From the NCBI GenBank assembly GCA_002059205.1, contig MVCQ01000124.1, positions 1 through 5,496 on the forward strand: a DNA stretch of 5,496 bases, given 5' to 3'. The notes beneath the pieces are model-generated. The model saw only the letters and a program-made list of their open reading frames with translations. It was not told where the DNA came from and ran no database searches. Position 1 is the stretch's first letter; each line of letters begins with the position of its first letter. This document shows positions 1 to 4,997 of the stretch, one piece after another. This stretch comes from Candidatus Latescibacteria bacterium 4484_107 (GTDB taxonomy: Bacteria > Latescibacterota > 4484-107). Both the position numbers and the translations under genes were made by a program.

Positions 1-1589
1 ATTTCGATCCGGAGCGGACGTACGCGCTGATTCTCTCGCTGCACGGGGCCAGCGTGCCCTCGGACGGCCAGGTGGGATGCTACGCACCCAAGGACTGGGC
101 GTTCGTGGTGGCTCCGACGAACCGGCGGCGCTTCGGGTTCGACTGGCAGGACTGGGGACGGCGGGATGCGCTGGAGGTGTTGGAGCAGATGGAGCAGCGG
201 TACCGCATCGATCCGGATCGGATTTACCTTACCGGGCACTCGATGGGCGGACACGGCGTATGGCACGTGGGCTTGCACCACGCGGACCGGTTTGCCGCGA
301 TGGCGCCGAGCGCGGGATGGAACAGCTTTCCGCTGTATGTACCCTTGTACCTGCGCAAGGATTATATGTATGCGCCTCCGGCCCTTCGATCCATCTGGGA
401 GCGGGTCATCCGGGAGGATCGCACCGAGGCGTTTATGGAAAATGCGCTGAACGTGCCGGCCTTTGTGCTCCATGGTTCCGACGACGACGATGTGCCGGTC
501 ACCCATGCGCGGCGGGCCGTGGAGATGCTGACGGGATTGGGCTACGAGGTCACTTATCGCGAAAAGCCGGGGAAGGGGCATTGGTGGGATGAGGGCGACC
601 TTCCGGGCACGGCGTGCGTAGATTATCCGGAGATGATGGCATTTTTCAAGGAGCGCACGCGGAATCCGGCTCCCAGGCGCGTGGTGTTCGTGACCACCGA
701 TCTGGGGGTCAATGACCGGCTGTACTGGGTGCAGGTGGACGGCTTAAAACGGCTGTATGAGGACGCGCGGATCGAGGCGGAAGTCATAGACGACCACACG
801 ATCCGGGTGACCGCGGGCAACATCGCCGGATTCACCCTCCATCTGACCGACGCGCTCATAGACGCAAAACGGGTCACCGTGGAAGTGAACGGATCCCGGA
901 TCGGAGATTTCCGACTGGAGCCGGCGGGGGGCAATCCGCAATCGTTCTTGCCGCTGTCGTTCCACATCCGAAAGGACGGGAGGTTCCGGGCCGGTCCGAT
1001 GAAAAAGCGGCGTTTTCAGAAGACATCGGAGCAATACGGCCCCATCAAGGCGGCGTATTTCTCCCCCTTCGTATTTGTCTATGGAACAAGCGGGGATGCG
1101 GAACAGACCGCGCTCAATCTGCATCTGGCGCGGATCAAGGCCCAGCTTTGGTGGTGGCGCGCCAATGGGCACGTGCGCGTTGTGCCGGATGAGGCGGTGG
1201 ATGAGGAGATGATCGAGGACTATAATTTGATCCTGTTTGGGGGATCGGAGAGCAACACGATCATGGCGCGAATCGCCGGGAAGCTGCCGATCTCGGTGCA
1301 GCCGGGCAGCATCACGGTGGGGGATCGAAAGATCGAAGGCGAAGGCTGGGCCGTGCGGATGATCTATCCGAATCCGCTGAACCGGAAGCGGTTCGTTTTA
1401 GTGAACGCGGGAACCGACGTCGAGGGGATGCGGTTGACCGAGGTGCTGGGCACCATGCACTCGGCGGCCGGATTGCCGGACTATATCATCTACAATCGGG
1501 AGGTGAAGACAAAGGGATGGGGGGGGGTGACCGCGGTGGGCTTCTTCGACCAAACGTGGCGGTTAGATAGAAGGCTTGGTGAGTGGTGA
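1..1589 (+). CDS. Prolyl-oligopeptidase-type alpha/beta hydrolase with long C-terminal extension (5' partial)
   Basis: This is a serine hydrolase of the alpha/beta fold, probably a peptidase or esterase. The open frame is already running at base 3, so the GTG at 54 is internal and the true start is upstream; 528 residues are visible. Counting from the codon at base 3, LHG (13-15) is the usual oxyanion-hole strand. GHSMGG (78-83) is the nucleophile elbow, with Ser80 at bases 240-242. HGSDDDDVP supplies the acid, probably Asp161, and GKGHWW the catalytic His193 (bases 579-581). The catalytic domain ends near residue 220. About 300 further residues follow, including strand-rich stretches and an ILFGGSESN segment, and their function is unknown to me. 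Such extended esterase/peptidase-like proteins are typically exported, but no signal peptide can be checked here. The gene ends in TGA, and a heptamer repeat begins 7 bases later. The fold and triad are clear; the substrate is not. Confidence 0.9.
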   Translation, partial: FDPERTYALILSLHGASVPSDGQVGCYAPKDWAFVVAPTNRRRFGFDWQDWGRRDALEVLEQMEQRYRIDPDRIYLTGHSMGGHGVWHVGLHHADRFAAMAPSAGWNSFPLYVPLYLRKDYMYAPPALRSIWERVIREDRTEAFMENALNVPAFVLHGSDDDDVPVTHARRAVEMLTGLGYEVTYREKPGKGHWWDEGDLPGTACVDYPEMMAFFKERTRNPAPRRVVFVTTDLGVNDRLYWVQVDGLKRLYEDARIEAEVIDDHTIRVTAGNIAGFTLHLTDALIDAKRVTVEVNGSRIGDFRLEPAGGNPQSFLPLSFHIRKDGRFRAGPMKKRRFQKTSEQYGPIKAAYFSPFVFVYGTSGDAEQTALNLHLARIKAQLWWWRANGHVRVVPDEAVDEEMIEDYNLILFGGSESNTIMARIAGKLPISVQPGSITVGDRKIEGEGWAVRMIYPNPLNRKRFVLVNAGTDVEGMRLTEVLGTMHSAAGLPDYIIYNREVKTKGWGGVTAVGFFDQTWRLDRRLGEW

Positions 1590-1596
1590 ATGTGAT

Positions 1597-1624
1597 CCCT
1601 GCCCCCTGACCCCTGATCCCTGAC
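1597..1624. repeat. Four tandem CCCTGAN heptamers
   Basis: The units CCCTGCC, CCCTGAC, CCCTGAT and CCCTGAC follow one another with an exact period of 7. They begin just after the hydrolase stop codon. No protein or terminator role is visible. It resembles the short tandem repeats scattered between genes in some bacterial genomes. Confidence 0.75.
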
Positions 1625-1665
1625 AATGGCCATCAGCAGTTACCAGAATCGGGCGGATTTTTTTT

Positions 1666-1682
1666 GAAAAATGGGATTTTTC
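1666..1682. promoter_or_regulatory. AT-rich palindrome upstream of promoter 1
   Basis: GAAAAAT and ATTTTTC form a perfect 7-bp inverted repeat around GGG, ending two bases before the -35 box. The second cassette has a matching arrangement at 2294-2311 (GGAAAA, six bases, TTTTCC). The A- and T-tracts at this location would suit an UP element bound by the RNA polymerase alpha subunit. A repressor operator is equally possible. A run of eight T precedes it at 1658-1665 and could end hydrolase transcription, but no strong stem lies in front of that run. Confidence 0.45.
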
Positions 1683-1684
1683 GC

Positions 1685-1713
1685 TTGACATGAGGAAGGC
1701 AGCACAGTATATT
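1685..1713 (+). promoter_or_regulatory. Sigma70-type promoter 1 (TTGACA-17-TATATT)
   Basis: A perfect -35 box TTGACA (1685-1690) and a -10 box TATATT (1708-1713) are separated by the ideal 17 bases. Transcription should start near 1720, giving a leader of about 60 bases before the lipoprotein start at 1781. The spacer begins TGAGGAAGGC and is largely shared with promoter 2 at 2314-2342. Across the 31-base block from -35 to just past -10, 25 bases agree. Confidence 0.8.
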
Positions 1714-1780
1714 TGTCAACTAACCAGAGAAGTTGCATTCCCTCTCAATGATATGCTTATCGTATGGAGCGATCCGAAAA

Positions 1781-2230
1781 ATGATAAAGAACCTTCCAAA
1801 AACATCTCTCTTGGTGATCCTCTTAGGTCTGATGACCCTTCCTTTCGCCCATTGCGCCCGAAATACGTTGGGCGAGCAATACGACGACGGAAGGGTCTAT
1901 TTTATTATTGACCTGAACCCGGATTGGTTTCGCACAAACCCAAATCGGCCCATAGAACAGGGACGTGTGATCATCAGTTATACGCTGGAGGGGGAAGAGC
2001 CGGTTTCCGGTCTTGCCTATTCTGTAGCCGATTTCAGCGGGCAGCGGTTCGATTTGGTGGAAAGATCTATAAAGGGAGGCACGGAGGTAAGGGTTTCGGC
2101 TTATACGGTGCACCAGGGAGTTAACCAAAGCGCCGGTGTCACCTTTAATGTGGACGGAAACGTCACCCTCAGATTCCGTCTGAAAGATCCGACCGATCGG
2201 GGCAGTAGTTTAGTTCTCGTTATGGAATAA
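1781..2230 (+). CDS. Small exported protein, probable lipoprotein (copy 1)
   Basis: This encodes 149 residues of unknown function. I chose the ATG at 1781 because it gives a classic export signal: basic MIKNLPK, a hydrophobic stretch (residues 9-22), then PFAHC with Cys25. It is also the start that aligns with copy 2. Upstream TTG and ATG codons would bury the signal. GGAG at 1766-1769 is a slightly distant ribosome-binding site. The lipobox is atypical, with His at -1 where Gly, Ala or Ser is usual, so lipidation is inferred. Mature residues 26-41 contain an EQYDDGRVYF segment that is conserved in the decayed copy. The rest (60-149) alternates hydrophobic and polar residues, as in a small beta-sandwich. 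The gene has its own strong promoter and stands alone. I recognise no family. Confidence 0.75.
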   Translation: MIKNLPKTSLLVILLGLMTLPFAHCARNTLGEQYDDGRVYFIIDLNPDWFRTNPNRPIEQGRVIISYTLEGEEPVSGLAYSVADFSGQRFDLVERSIKGGTEVRVSAYTVHQGVNQSAGVTFNVDGNVTLRFRLKDPTDRGSSLVLVME

Positions 2231-2293
2231 GCCGCTTGAGATTTCGAATCCTTAAAATTTTCCTAAGGTTCCTGCTCGAGAGTGAAATTTTTC

Positions 2294-2342
2294 GGAAAAG
2301 ACCATTTTTCCCCTTGACATGCGGAAGGCCATACTATATATT
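2294..2342 (+). promoter_or_regulatory. Duplicated palindrome and sigma70-type promoter 2
   Basis: TTGACA (2314-2319) and TATATT (2337-2342) are spaced by 17 bases, as in promoter 1 629 bases upstream. The spacer start TGCGGAAGGC differs from copy 1 by one base. Upstream, GGAAAA and TTTTCC (2294-2299 and 2306-2311) form the counterpart of the palindrome at 1666-1682. The promoter looks intact although the gene it serves is broken, so it may still drive transcription across 2350-2770. Confidence 0.75.
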
Positions 2343-2405
2343 TGCTCTGTTCAGAAGAGACTTTGGCGCTTTTTCGCATGCGTGGGTGGGGAGTGAGTGC
2401 GAAAA

Positions 2406-2527
2406 GTGACAAAGAAAATGCCCAAAGCTCTGTTTGGTGCATTCGCTTCTGTTCGATCCCCCTTCTTCTTGCCGATTGTGCGCGCAGTCCAATGGGCGAG
2501 CACTATGACGACGGCAGGTTCTATTGA
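2406..2527 (+). pseudogene. Decayed second copy of the small lipoprotein gene
   Basis: This is a broken paralogue of the gene at 1781. The GTG at 2406 aligns with the copy-1 ATG; it follows GGGGAG and a similar GAAAA context and starts the signal-like VTKKMPKALFGAFASV. The frame is then lost. From the start codon to the lipobox cysteine copy 2 is one base shorter than copy 1, so a net one-base deletion lies between 2406 and 2476, near 2455. In the shifted frame LLADCARSPMGEHYDDGRFY matches PFAHCARNTLGEQYDDGRVY of copy 1. A TGA at 2525 then stops it and resemblance fades. In a 50-base block (2476-2525 against 1852-1901) about 39 bases agree. An open frame at 2397-2651 spans the area but leaves the homologous frame, so I do not call it a gene. 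Confidence 0.7.
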
Positions 2528-2664
2528 AAATCCGACCAATTTCGACAGTCGCCTGACACTCTTCAGAATAAGCGGTCTGAGCGTTTTGAAGTTCCTGAAA
2601 AACTGCCCTAAGAGGGGTGATGCTGGAGAATCACTCGGAGCGTGTTGGTGAGAGGCCTTTCAAG

Positions 2665-2693
2665 TTGATCGCACGCTCCAGGGGCGCTATCTT
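2665..2693 (+). promoter_or_regulatory. Possible sigma70-type promoter for the CBM9-like gene
   Basis: TTGATC (2665-2670) and TATCTT (2688-2693) are exactly 17 bases apart, each with four of six consensus positions. Transcription would start near 2700, leaving a leader of about 148 bases before the ATG at 2848. It is clearly weaker than the two lipoprotein promoters, and read-through from promoter 2 is an alternative. Confidence 0.35.
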
Positions 2694-2708
2694 CATCAAG
2701 GAAAGGGG

Positions 2709-2846
2709 GTGATCGCGGCGCAAAGAGGTTTTTCTCATTCGTGCCCGGGACAGATCGGGGGTTTGCGTAGGGATACTATCCACGATCCTCGGTGGGTATC
2801 CTCGGGTGGTTTTTTTGTGAGGATTTTAAGCAGAAAGGGCGCTTAA
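2709..2846 (+). CDS. Possible 45-residue leader ORF
   Basis: A GTG at 2709 preceded by AAGGA (2698-2702, spacing 6) opens 45 codons ending in TAA at 2844-2846, one base before the ATG of the CBM9-like gene. The product is basic in places and resembles no protein I know. An open stretch of this length is not rare by chance in GC-rich DNA, so the case rests on the ribosome-binding site and the stop position. A ribosome reaching the stop would open the hairpin at 2824-2848 and could couple the two genes. It competes with the view that this segment is a non-coding structured leader. Confidence 0.25.
   Translation: MIAAQRGFSHSCPGQIGGLRRDTIHDPRWVSSGGFFVRILSRKGA
2719..2816 (+). promoter_or_regulatory. 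Possible structured leader with attenuator-like hairpin and T-run
   Basis: CGCAAA (2719-2724) pairs with TTTGCG (2762-2767). This stem encloses a short GAG/CTC stem (2725-2727 with 2734-2736) and a CCCG/CGGG stem, which suggests a three-way junction. Next, GGATAC (2771-2776) pairs with GTATCC (2796-2801) around an inner CCAC/GTGG stem (2780-2783 with 2792-2795). A run of seven T follows at 2810-2816. The inner CCAC could instead pair with the second GTGG (2806-2809) directly before the T-run, so two exclusive folds exist, as in an attenuator. I recognise no known riboswitch class. It might simply be the terminator of upstream transcripts. Confidence 0.35.
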
Positions 2847-2850
2847 AATG
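2824..2850 (+). promoter_or_regulatory. Ribosome-binding site in the loop of a perfect hairpin
   Basis: TTTTAAGC (2824-2831) and GCTTAAAA (2841-2848) are perfect 8-base complements. The 9-base loop AGAAAGGGC holds the Shine-Dalgarno sequence AAAGGG. The last paired base is the A of the ATG at 2848. The stem is AT-rich, so it may present the site to the ribosome or give temperature- or translation-dependent control. Confidence 0.55.
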
Positions 2851-3726
2851 AAGCATCTATTGGTAGTTCTTGCGATCGTGCTCGCGTTCGCCTCGATGGC
2901 CATCGCGTACGAGCCGCCGGGAATCACGTACTACATCGGCGGAATCTCGGAGGGGGACGTTCCCACGATTGATGGTTTCGTGGACGATTGGGCCTTTATG
3001 CCCAGAGCGTATTACTGGACCGGCGCGGACTTCAGAGCCGCCAGTGAGGAACCGAACGGACAGCCGGGCGTCAGCACCTCGTACGCCACGGGCGAAGTGG
3101 CCAAGGACGACTTCGACATTCTCGGCTGCTACATCGGTTGGGCGCCGTCCACCAATATGTACTATATTGGGGTGAATGTCACGGACAGCGAGCTTTACTT
3201 CCCGGAGGAGGAAATCGGGGGCACATGGAAAGAGGATCACCTCCAGTTTCTCCTGAATCCCAATGGCGAGGGCGGCAATTTCAGGAAGGCGGAGCCGCCG
3301 TGCTCGATCGGCCAGCAGTGGTATCTCGCGCTGGATCCCAGAGATGAGGCACAGCCGTTAGGATTTTTCGGCAACGCCGAGGGCCAGGAATGGTCGTGGG
3401 TGCCTCCGTGGGCCTTCTACGGCATTCAGAAGAGCGCCACCGGATGGAGCGCTGAGGTCGGGTTGGCACTCTGGGATTACCTGGATGTCACCGAGGCGAC
3501 GAGCGTGCGGCACACGATAACCGCAGGCGAGACCTTCGGAGGAAACGTTTACATCGGCGACAAGGATCCCGATGGGGAGAACTGCGGCACCACGTTCAAC
3601 TTCGCGGATGCCTGGACGGACGCCAGTCTGTTTGCCGCGTTCTACATGGTATCTCCCGAGGAGACAGGGAGAGTAACGGCCGTAGAGTCGAGCACATGGG
3701 GTTCCATCAAGTCCACGTTCAAATAG
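2848..3726 (+). CDS. Secreted CBM9-like (DOMON-type) protein
   Basis: This encodes 292 residues. MKHLLVVLAIVLAFASMAIA is a textbook Sec signal with likely cleavage after Ala20. The mature part follows the order of a family-9 carbohydrate-binding-like domain: an IDGFVDDWA opening (41-49), the YYIGVNVTDSE strand (105-115), WKEDHLQFLLNPNG (127-140), GWSAEVGLALWD (199-210), YIGDKDPDG (235-243), and a closing W256 with a hydrophobic strand to 267. Such domains bind sugars or heme-like ligands, often on secreted enzymes; here no catalytic domain is attached. After residue 276 comes a short tail, AVESSTWGSIKSTFK, that is not part of the domain. The ATG at 2848 is fixed by the signal peptide and by AAAGGG in the preceding hairpin loop. 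Terminator-like stem 3744-3776 follows 17 bases after the stop. The fold assignment is fairly secure; the ligand is unknown. Confidence 0.8.
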   Translation: MKHLLVVLAIVLAFASMAIAYEPPGITYYIGGISEGDVPTIDGFVDDWAFMPRAYYWTGADFRAASEEPNGQPGVSTSYATGEVAKDDFDILGCYIGWAPSTNMYYIGVNVTDSELYFPEEEIGGTWKEDHLQFLLNPNGEGGNFRKAEPPCSIGQQWYLALDPRDEAQPLGFFGNAEGQEWSWVPPWAFYGIQKSATGWSAEVGLALWDYLDVTEATSVRHTITAGETFGGNVYIGDKDPDGENCGTTFNFADAWTDASLFAAFYMVSPEETGRVTAVESSTWGSIKSTFK

Positions 3727-3743
3727 TGGGCTGAAATTGTCCA

Positions 3744-3776
3744 ACACAGGGGCGTGATTCGATCACGCCCCTGTGT
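3744..3776. terminator. Perfect 15-bp stem-loop after the CBM9-like gene
   Basis: ACACAGGGGCGTGAT (3744-3758) is the exact reverse complement of ATCACGCCCCTGTGT (3762-3776), with TCG between. The stem is GC-rich and very stable. No T-run follows on either strand, so it is not a standard intrinsic terminator. It could end transcription in a U-tract-independent way or protect the 3' end of the mRNA. Confidence 0.7.
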
Positions 3777-3826
3777 ATAAGTGGCGATTTGTGCGAAAGT
3801 GGGACGGGGAGAAAGGGCGAAATTCG

Positions 3827-3892
3827 ATGGTGGAATCTCACTTTCTCACTTTCTCACTTTCTCACTTTCTCATTACGGAGGAATCGGCGTGA
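3827..3892 (+). CDS. Possible 21-residue leader ORF overlapping the lipoprotein start
   Basis: An ATG at 3827 lies 9 bases after AGAAAGGG (3810-3817) and opens 21 codons ending in TGA at 3890-3892. That stop overlaps the GTG start at 3889 in a GTGA arrangement typical of translational coupling. Most of the ORF is the octamer array, read as SHFLTFSLSHFL. Because the unit is 8 bases, a change in copy number would move the reading frame and uncouple the stop. The overlap could be accidental, since the lipoprotein gene already has a strong ribosome-binding site of its own. Confidence 0.3.
   Translation: MVESHFLTFSLSHFLITEESA
3837..3872. repeat. Octamer array CTCACTTT x4 plus CTCA
   Basis: Four identical CTCACTTT units (3837-3868) are followed by a partial CTCA. 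The array ends four bases before the Shine-Dalgarno GGAGG of the lipoprotein gene. Perfect unit identity suggests recent slippage expansion. It lies outside the main coding frame, so copy-number changes would act on the leader, not the lipoprotein sequence. Confidence 0.9.
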
Positions 3893-4611
3893 GAAAAAAA
3901 TACTCTATTTTTGCAGGTCTGCTTTTGCTTCTCAGCGGGTTCCTGTTGTTTTCGGAGTGTGCGTATCGCCTTGTTCCCGGCCCCTTTATGCCGCTGGACG
4001 AATCGGAGCAGATGTCCGAAATGACGGTGAGCGACGACGGAACGATTACTTTTATCCGGGACCGGCTCGAGGTGGGAATGCGTCCGATGACCGACGAAGA
4101 GCTGAACCGGCAGTTCGCCAGCTTCTCACAAAGTGGGGAGAAGTCCACCAATCCCTATACGTACGGAAATTGGAAGAAACGCGGGACGAAGACCCCGCCA
4201 AAACGTTTTACCGTGTTCGAGTTGAAGGTAAAAAATTACACCTATCCGAAGATGCGGATTGATCCGTCGAAGATCACCCTGACCTCCCAGAACCACAGGA
4301 AATACCTTCCGCTGAGTTTGCAGGCCTTGAACGAATATTACTATCCCTATGTTTTGGGGTACGCTGGGAACGCGTACCGCCGCTTTGAAGAGCGCAAAGA
4401 CCTTCTTCAGAAAACCCTTTTTTCGGGCGACATCCTTTTCAGCGGGCAATCCGCCGAAGGCTTTGTGGTTTTCCCCGATCTTCACGACGACGTGCGTCAG
4501 ATCACCGTTTCCATTGAGGATATCGAGGTTCGGTATGATGCCTGGGGCACGCCGGTTGAAACGATGAATCTGACCTTTAAGTTCCAGCGGGCGGCGCAGC
4601 GGGAGAATTGA
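3889..4611 (+). CDS. Probable lipoprotein with beta-sandwich domain, unknown function
   Basis: This encodes 240 residues from the GTG at 3889. I chose that start because GGAGG (3877-3881) sits 7 bases upstream and because it gives a clean signal: RKKYS, a hydrophobic stretch (7-21), then LFSEC with Cys24. The frame is open back to 3781, but that part translates the octamer repeat and has no export signal. The lipobox carries Glu at -1, which is atypical. After a polar, threonine- and serine-rich stretch (35-105) comes RFTVFELKVKNYTYPK (106-121), IDPSKITLTS (124-133) and YLPLSL, then a tyrosine-rich NEYYYPY (148-154). GDILFSGQSAEGFVVFP (180-196) and ITVSIEDIEVRYD (205-217) follow. This alternation resembles the immunoglobulin-like DUF4352 layout (a VKN strand, a residue on a beta turn, then SG-xxxGFVVF), but that is an inference. 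A surface or periplasmic location is likely. I do not recognise a named family. Confidence 0.75.
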   Translation: MRKKYSIFAGLLLLLSGFLLFSECAYRLVPGPFMPLDESEQMSEMTVSDDGTITFIRDRLEVGMRPMTDEELNRQFASFSQSGEKSTNPYTYGNWKKRGTKTPPKRFTVFELKVKNYTYPKMRIDPSKITLTSQNHRKYLPLSLQALNEYYYPYVLGYAGNAYRRFEERKDLLQKTLFSGDILFSGQSAEGFVVFPDLHDDVRQITVSIEDIEVRYDAWGTPVETMNLTFKFQRAAQREN

Positions 4612-4683
4612 GGCTCTTGGATGGTGCCAAAACGTTTTTTACGTGGCCGTAGCTGAAATCTCCGGAGAGGAATATTTTATCCA

Positions 4684-4947
4684 ATGGAGCAATTCAGATG
4701 TTATGCGATGAAAAAAGGGAACCGTTGGGTTGCGGCTTGTATTGATCTTAATCTTGTAGATTGTGCGGAGACCTTCGATACAGTCGTTTGTAAGTTGAAA
4801 GAAACCATCCAACTTTACATTGGAGATAGAGATCCTGCCGTGTTACGCGCGGCACCCTTTTTCTATCGGTTTCAATATCAGTGGATTGCGTTGAAAATAT
4901 GGATAGGTAACTGGTTCAAAAAACGGCATGTTTCAAAGGCTACTTAG
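4684..4947 (+). CDS. HicB-like small protein (orphan antitoxin-type fold)
   Basis: This encodes 87 residues. The N-terminal half, FRCYAMKKGNRWVAACIDLN (4-23) followed by AETFDTVVCKLKETIQLYI (28-46), has the strand-strand-helix layout of the HicB/DUF1902-type fold: a WxAxCxDL strand, then a regularly spaced helix. The C-terminal half (58-80) is aromatic and hydrophobic (FFYRFQYQWIALKIWIGNWF) and could be an amphipathic or membrane-touching helix. No HicA toxin precedes or follows it, so it is either a stray antitoxin or a HicB-like protein with another role. GGAGAGG at 4664-4670 is 13 bases from the ATG, which is long. The gene looks AT-richer than its neighbours, which may indicate acquisition. 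It follows the lipoprotein by 72 bases with no strong promoter seen. Confidence 0.6.
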   Translation: MEQFRCYAMKKGNRWVAACIDLNLVDCAETFDTVVCKLKETIQLYIGDRDPAVLRAAPFFYRFQYQWIALKIWIGNWFKKRHVSKAT

Positions 4948-4997
4948 CGTTTCTTGTCAGAAGTCTGCTTGACTTGTGACGCTGAGCATCATGTCTG

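Larger units (their letters stand above)
2528..2847. other. Gene-poor spacer holding a possible leader region
   Basis: No convincing full-size gene lies here on either strand. The first part (2528-2660) is probably the eroded remainder of lipoprotein copy 2, without recognisable similarity. The second part holds a weak promoter (2665-2693), possible RNA stems (2719-2801), a T-run (2810-2816), a small open frame (2709-2846) and a hairpin around the next ribosome-binding site. Each is listed separately. Confidence 0.6.

Noticed and set aside
54..56. GTG at 54 as the start of the hydrolase
   Set aside because: The same frame is open to base 3 and encodes the LHG oxyanion strand expected before the visible part, so the gene simply enters from outside the window.
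2351..2539. Minus-strand open frame opposite the pseudogene
   Set aside because: The homology to copy 1 and the promoter are on the plus strand. No start signal or recognisable product is visible on the minus strand.
2397..2651. An 84-codon open frame over lipoprotein copy 2
   Set aside because: Only its first part matches copy 1. Beyond about 2455 it departs from the homologous frame, so it is an artefact of the frameshift.
2715..2725. GGCGCAAAG as a cyclic-di-GMP-I (GEMM) riboswitch core
   Set aside because: Only the GCGCAAAG phrase resembles it. The other conserved aptamer segments are missing.
2858..3240. Minus-strand open frame inside the CBM9-like gene
   Set aside because: It is a shadow of a GC-rich gene with a signal peptide and a clear domain on the plus strand.
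4626..4647. GCC...ACGT-TTTTT-ACGT...GGC as terminator of the lipoprotein gene
   Set aside because: The paired segments are short and interrupted by an unpaired AAA, and no T-run follows the stem.
4969..4995. TTGACT as -35 box of a toxin-antitoxin promoter
   Set aside because: The -35 box is good, but no acceptable -10 box lies 16-18 bases downstream.
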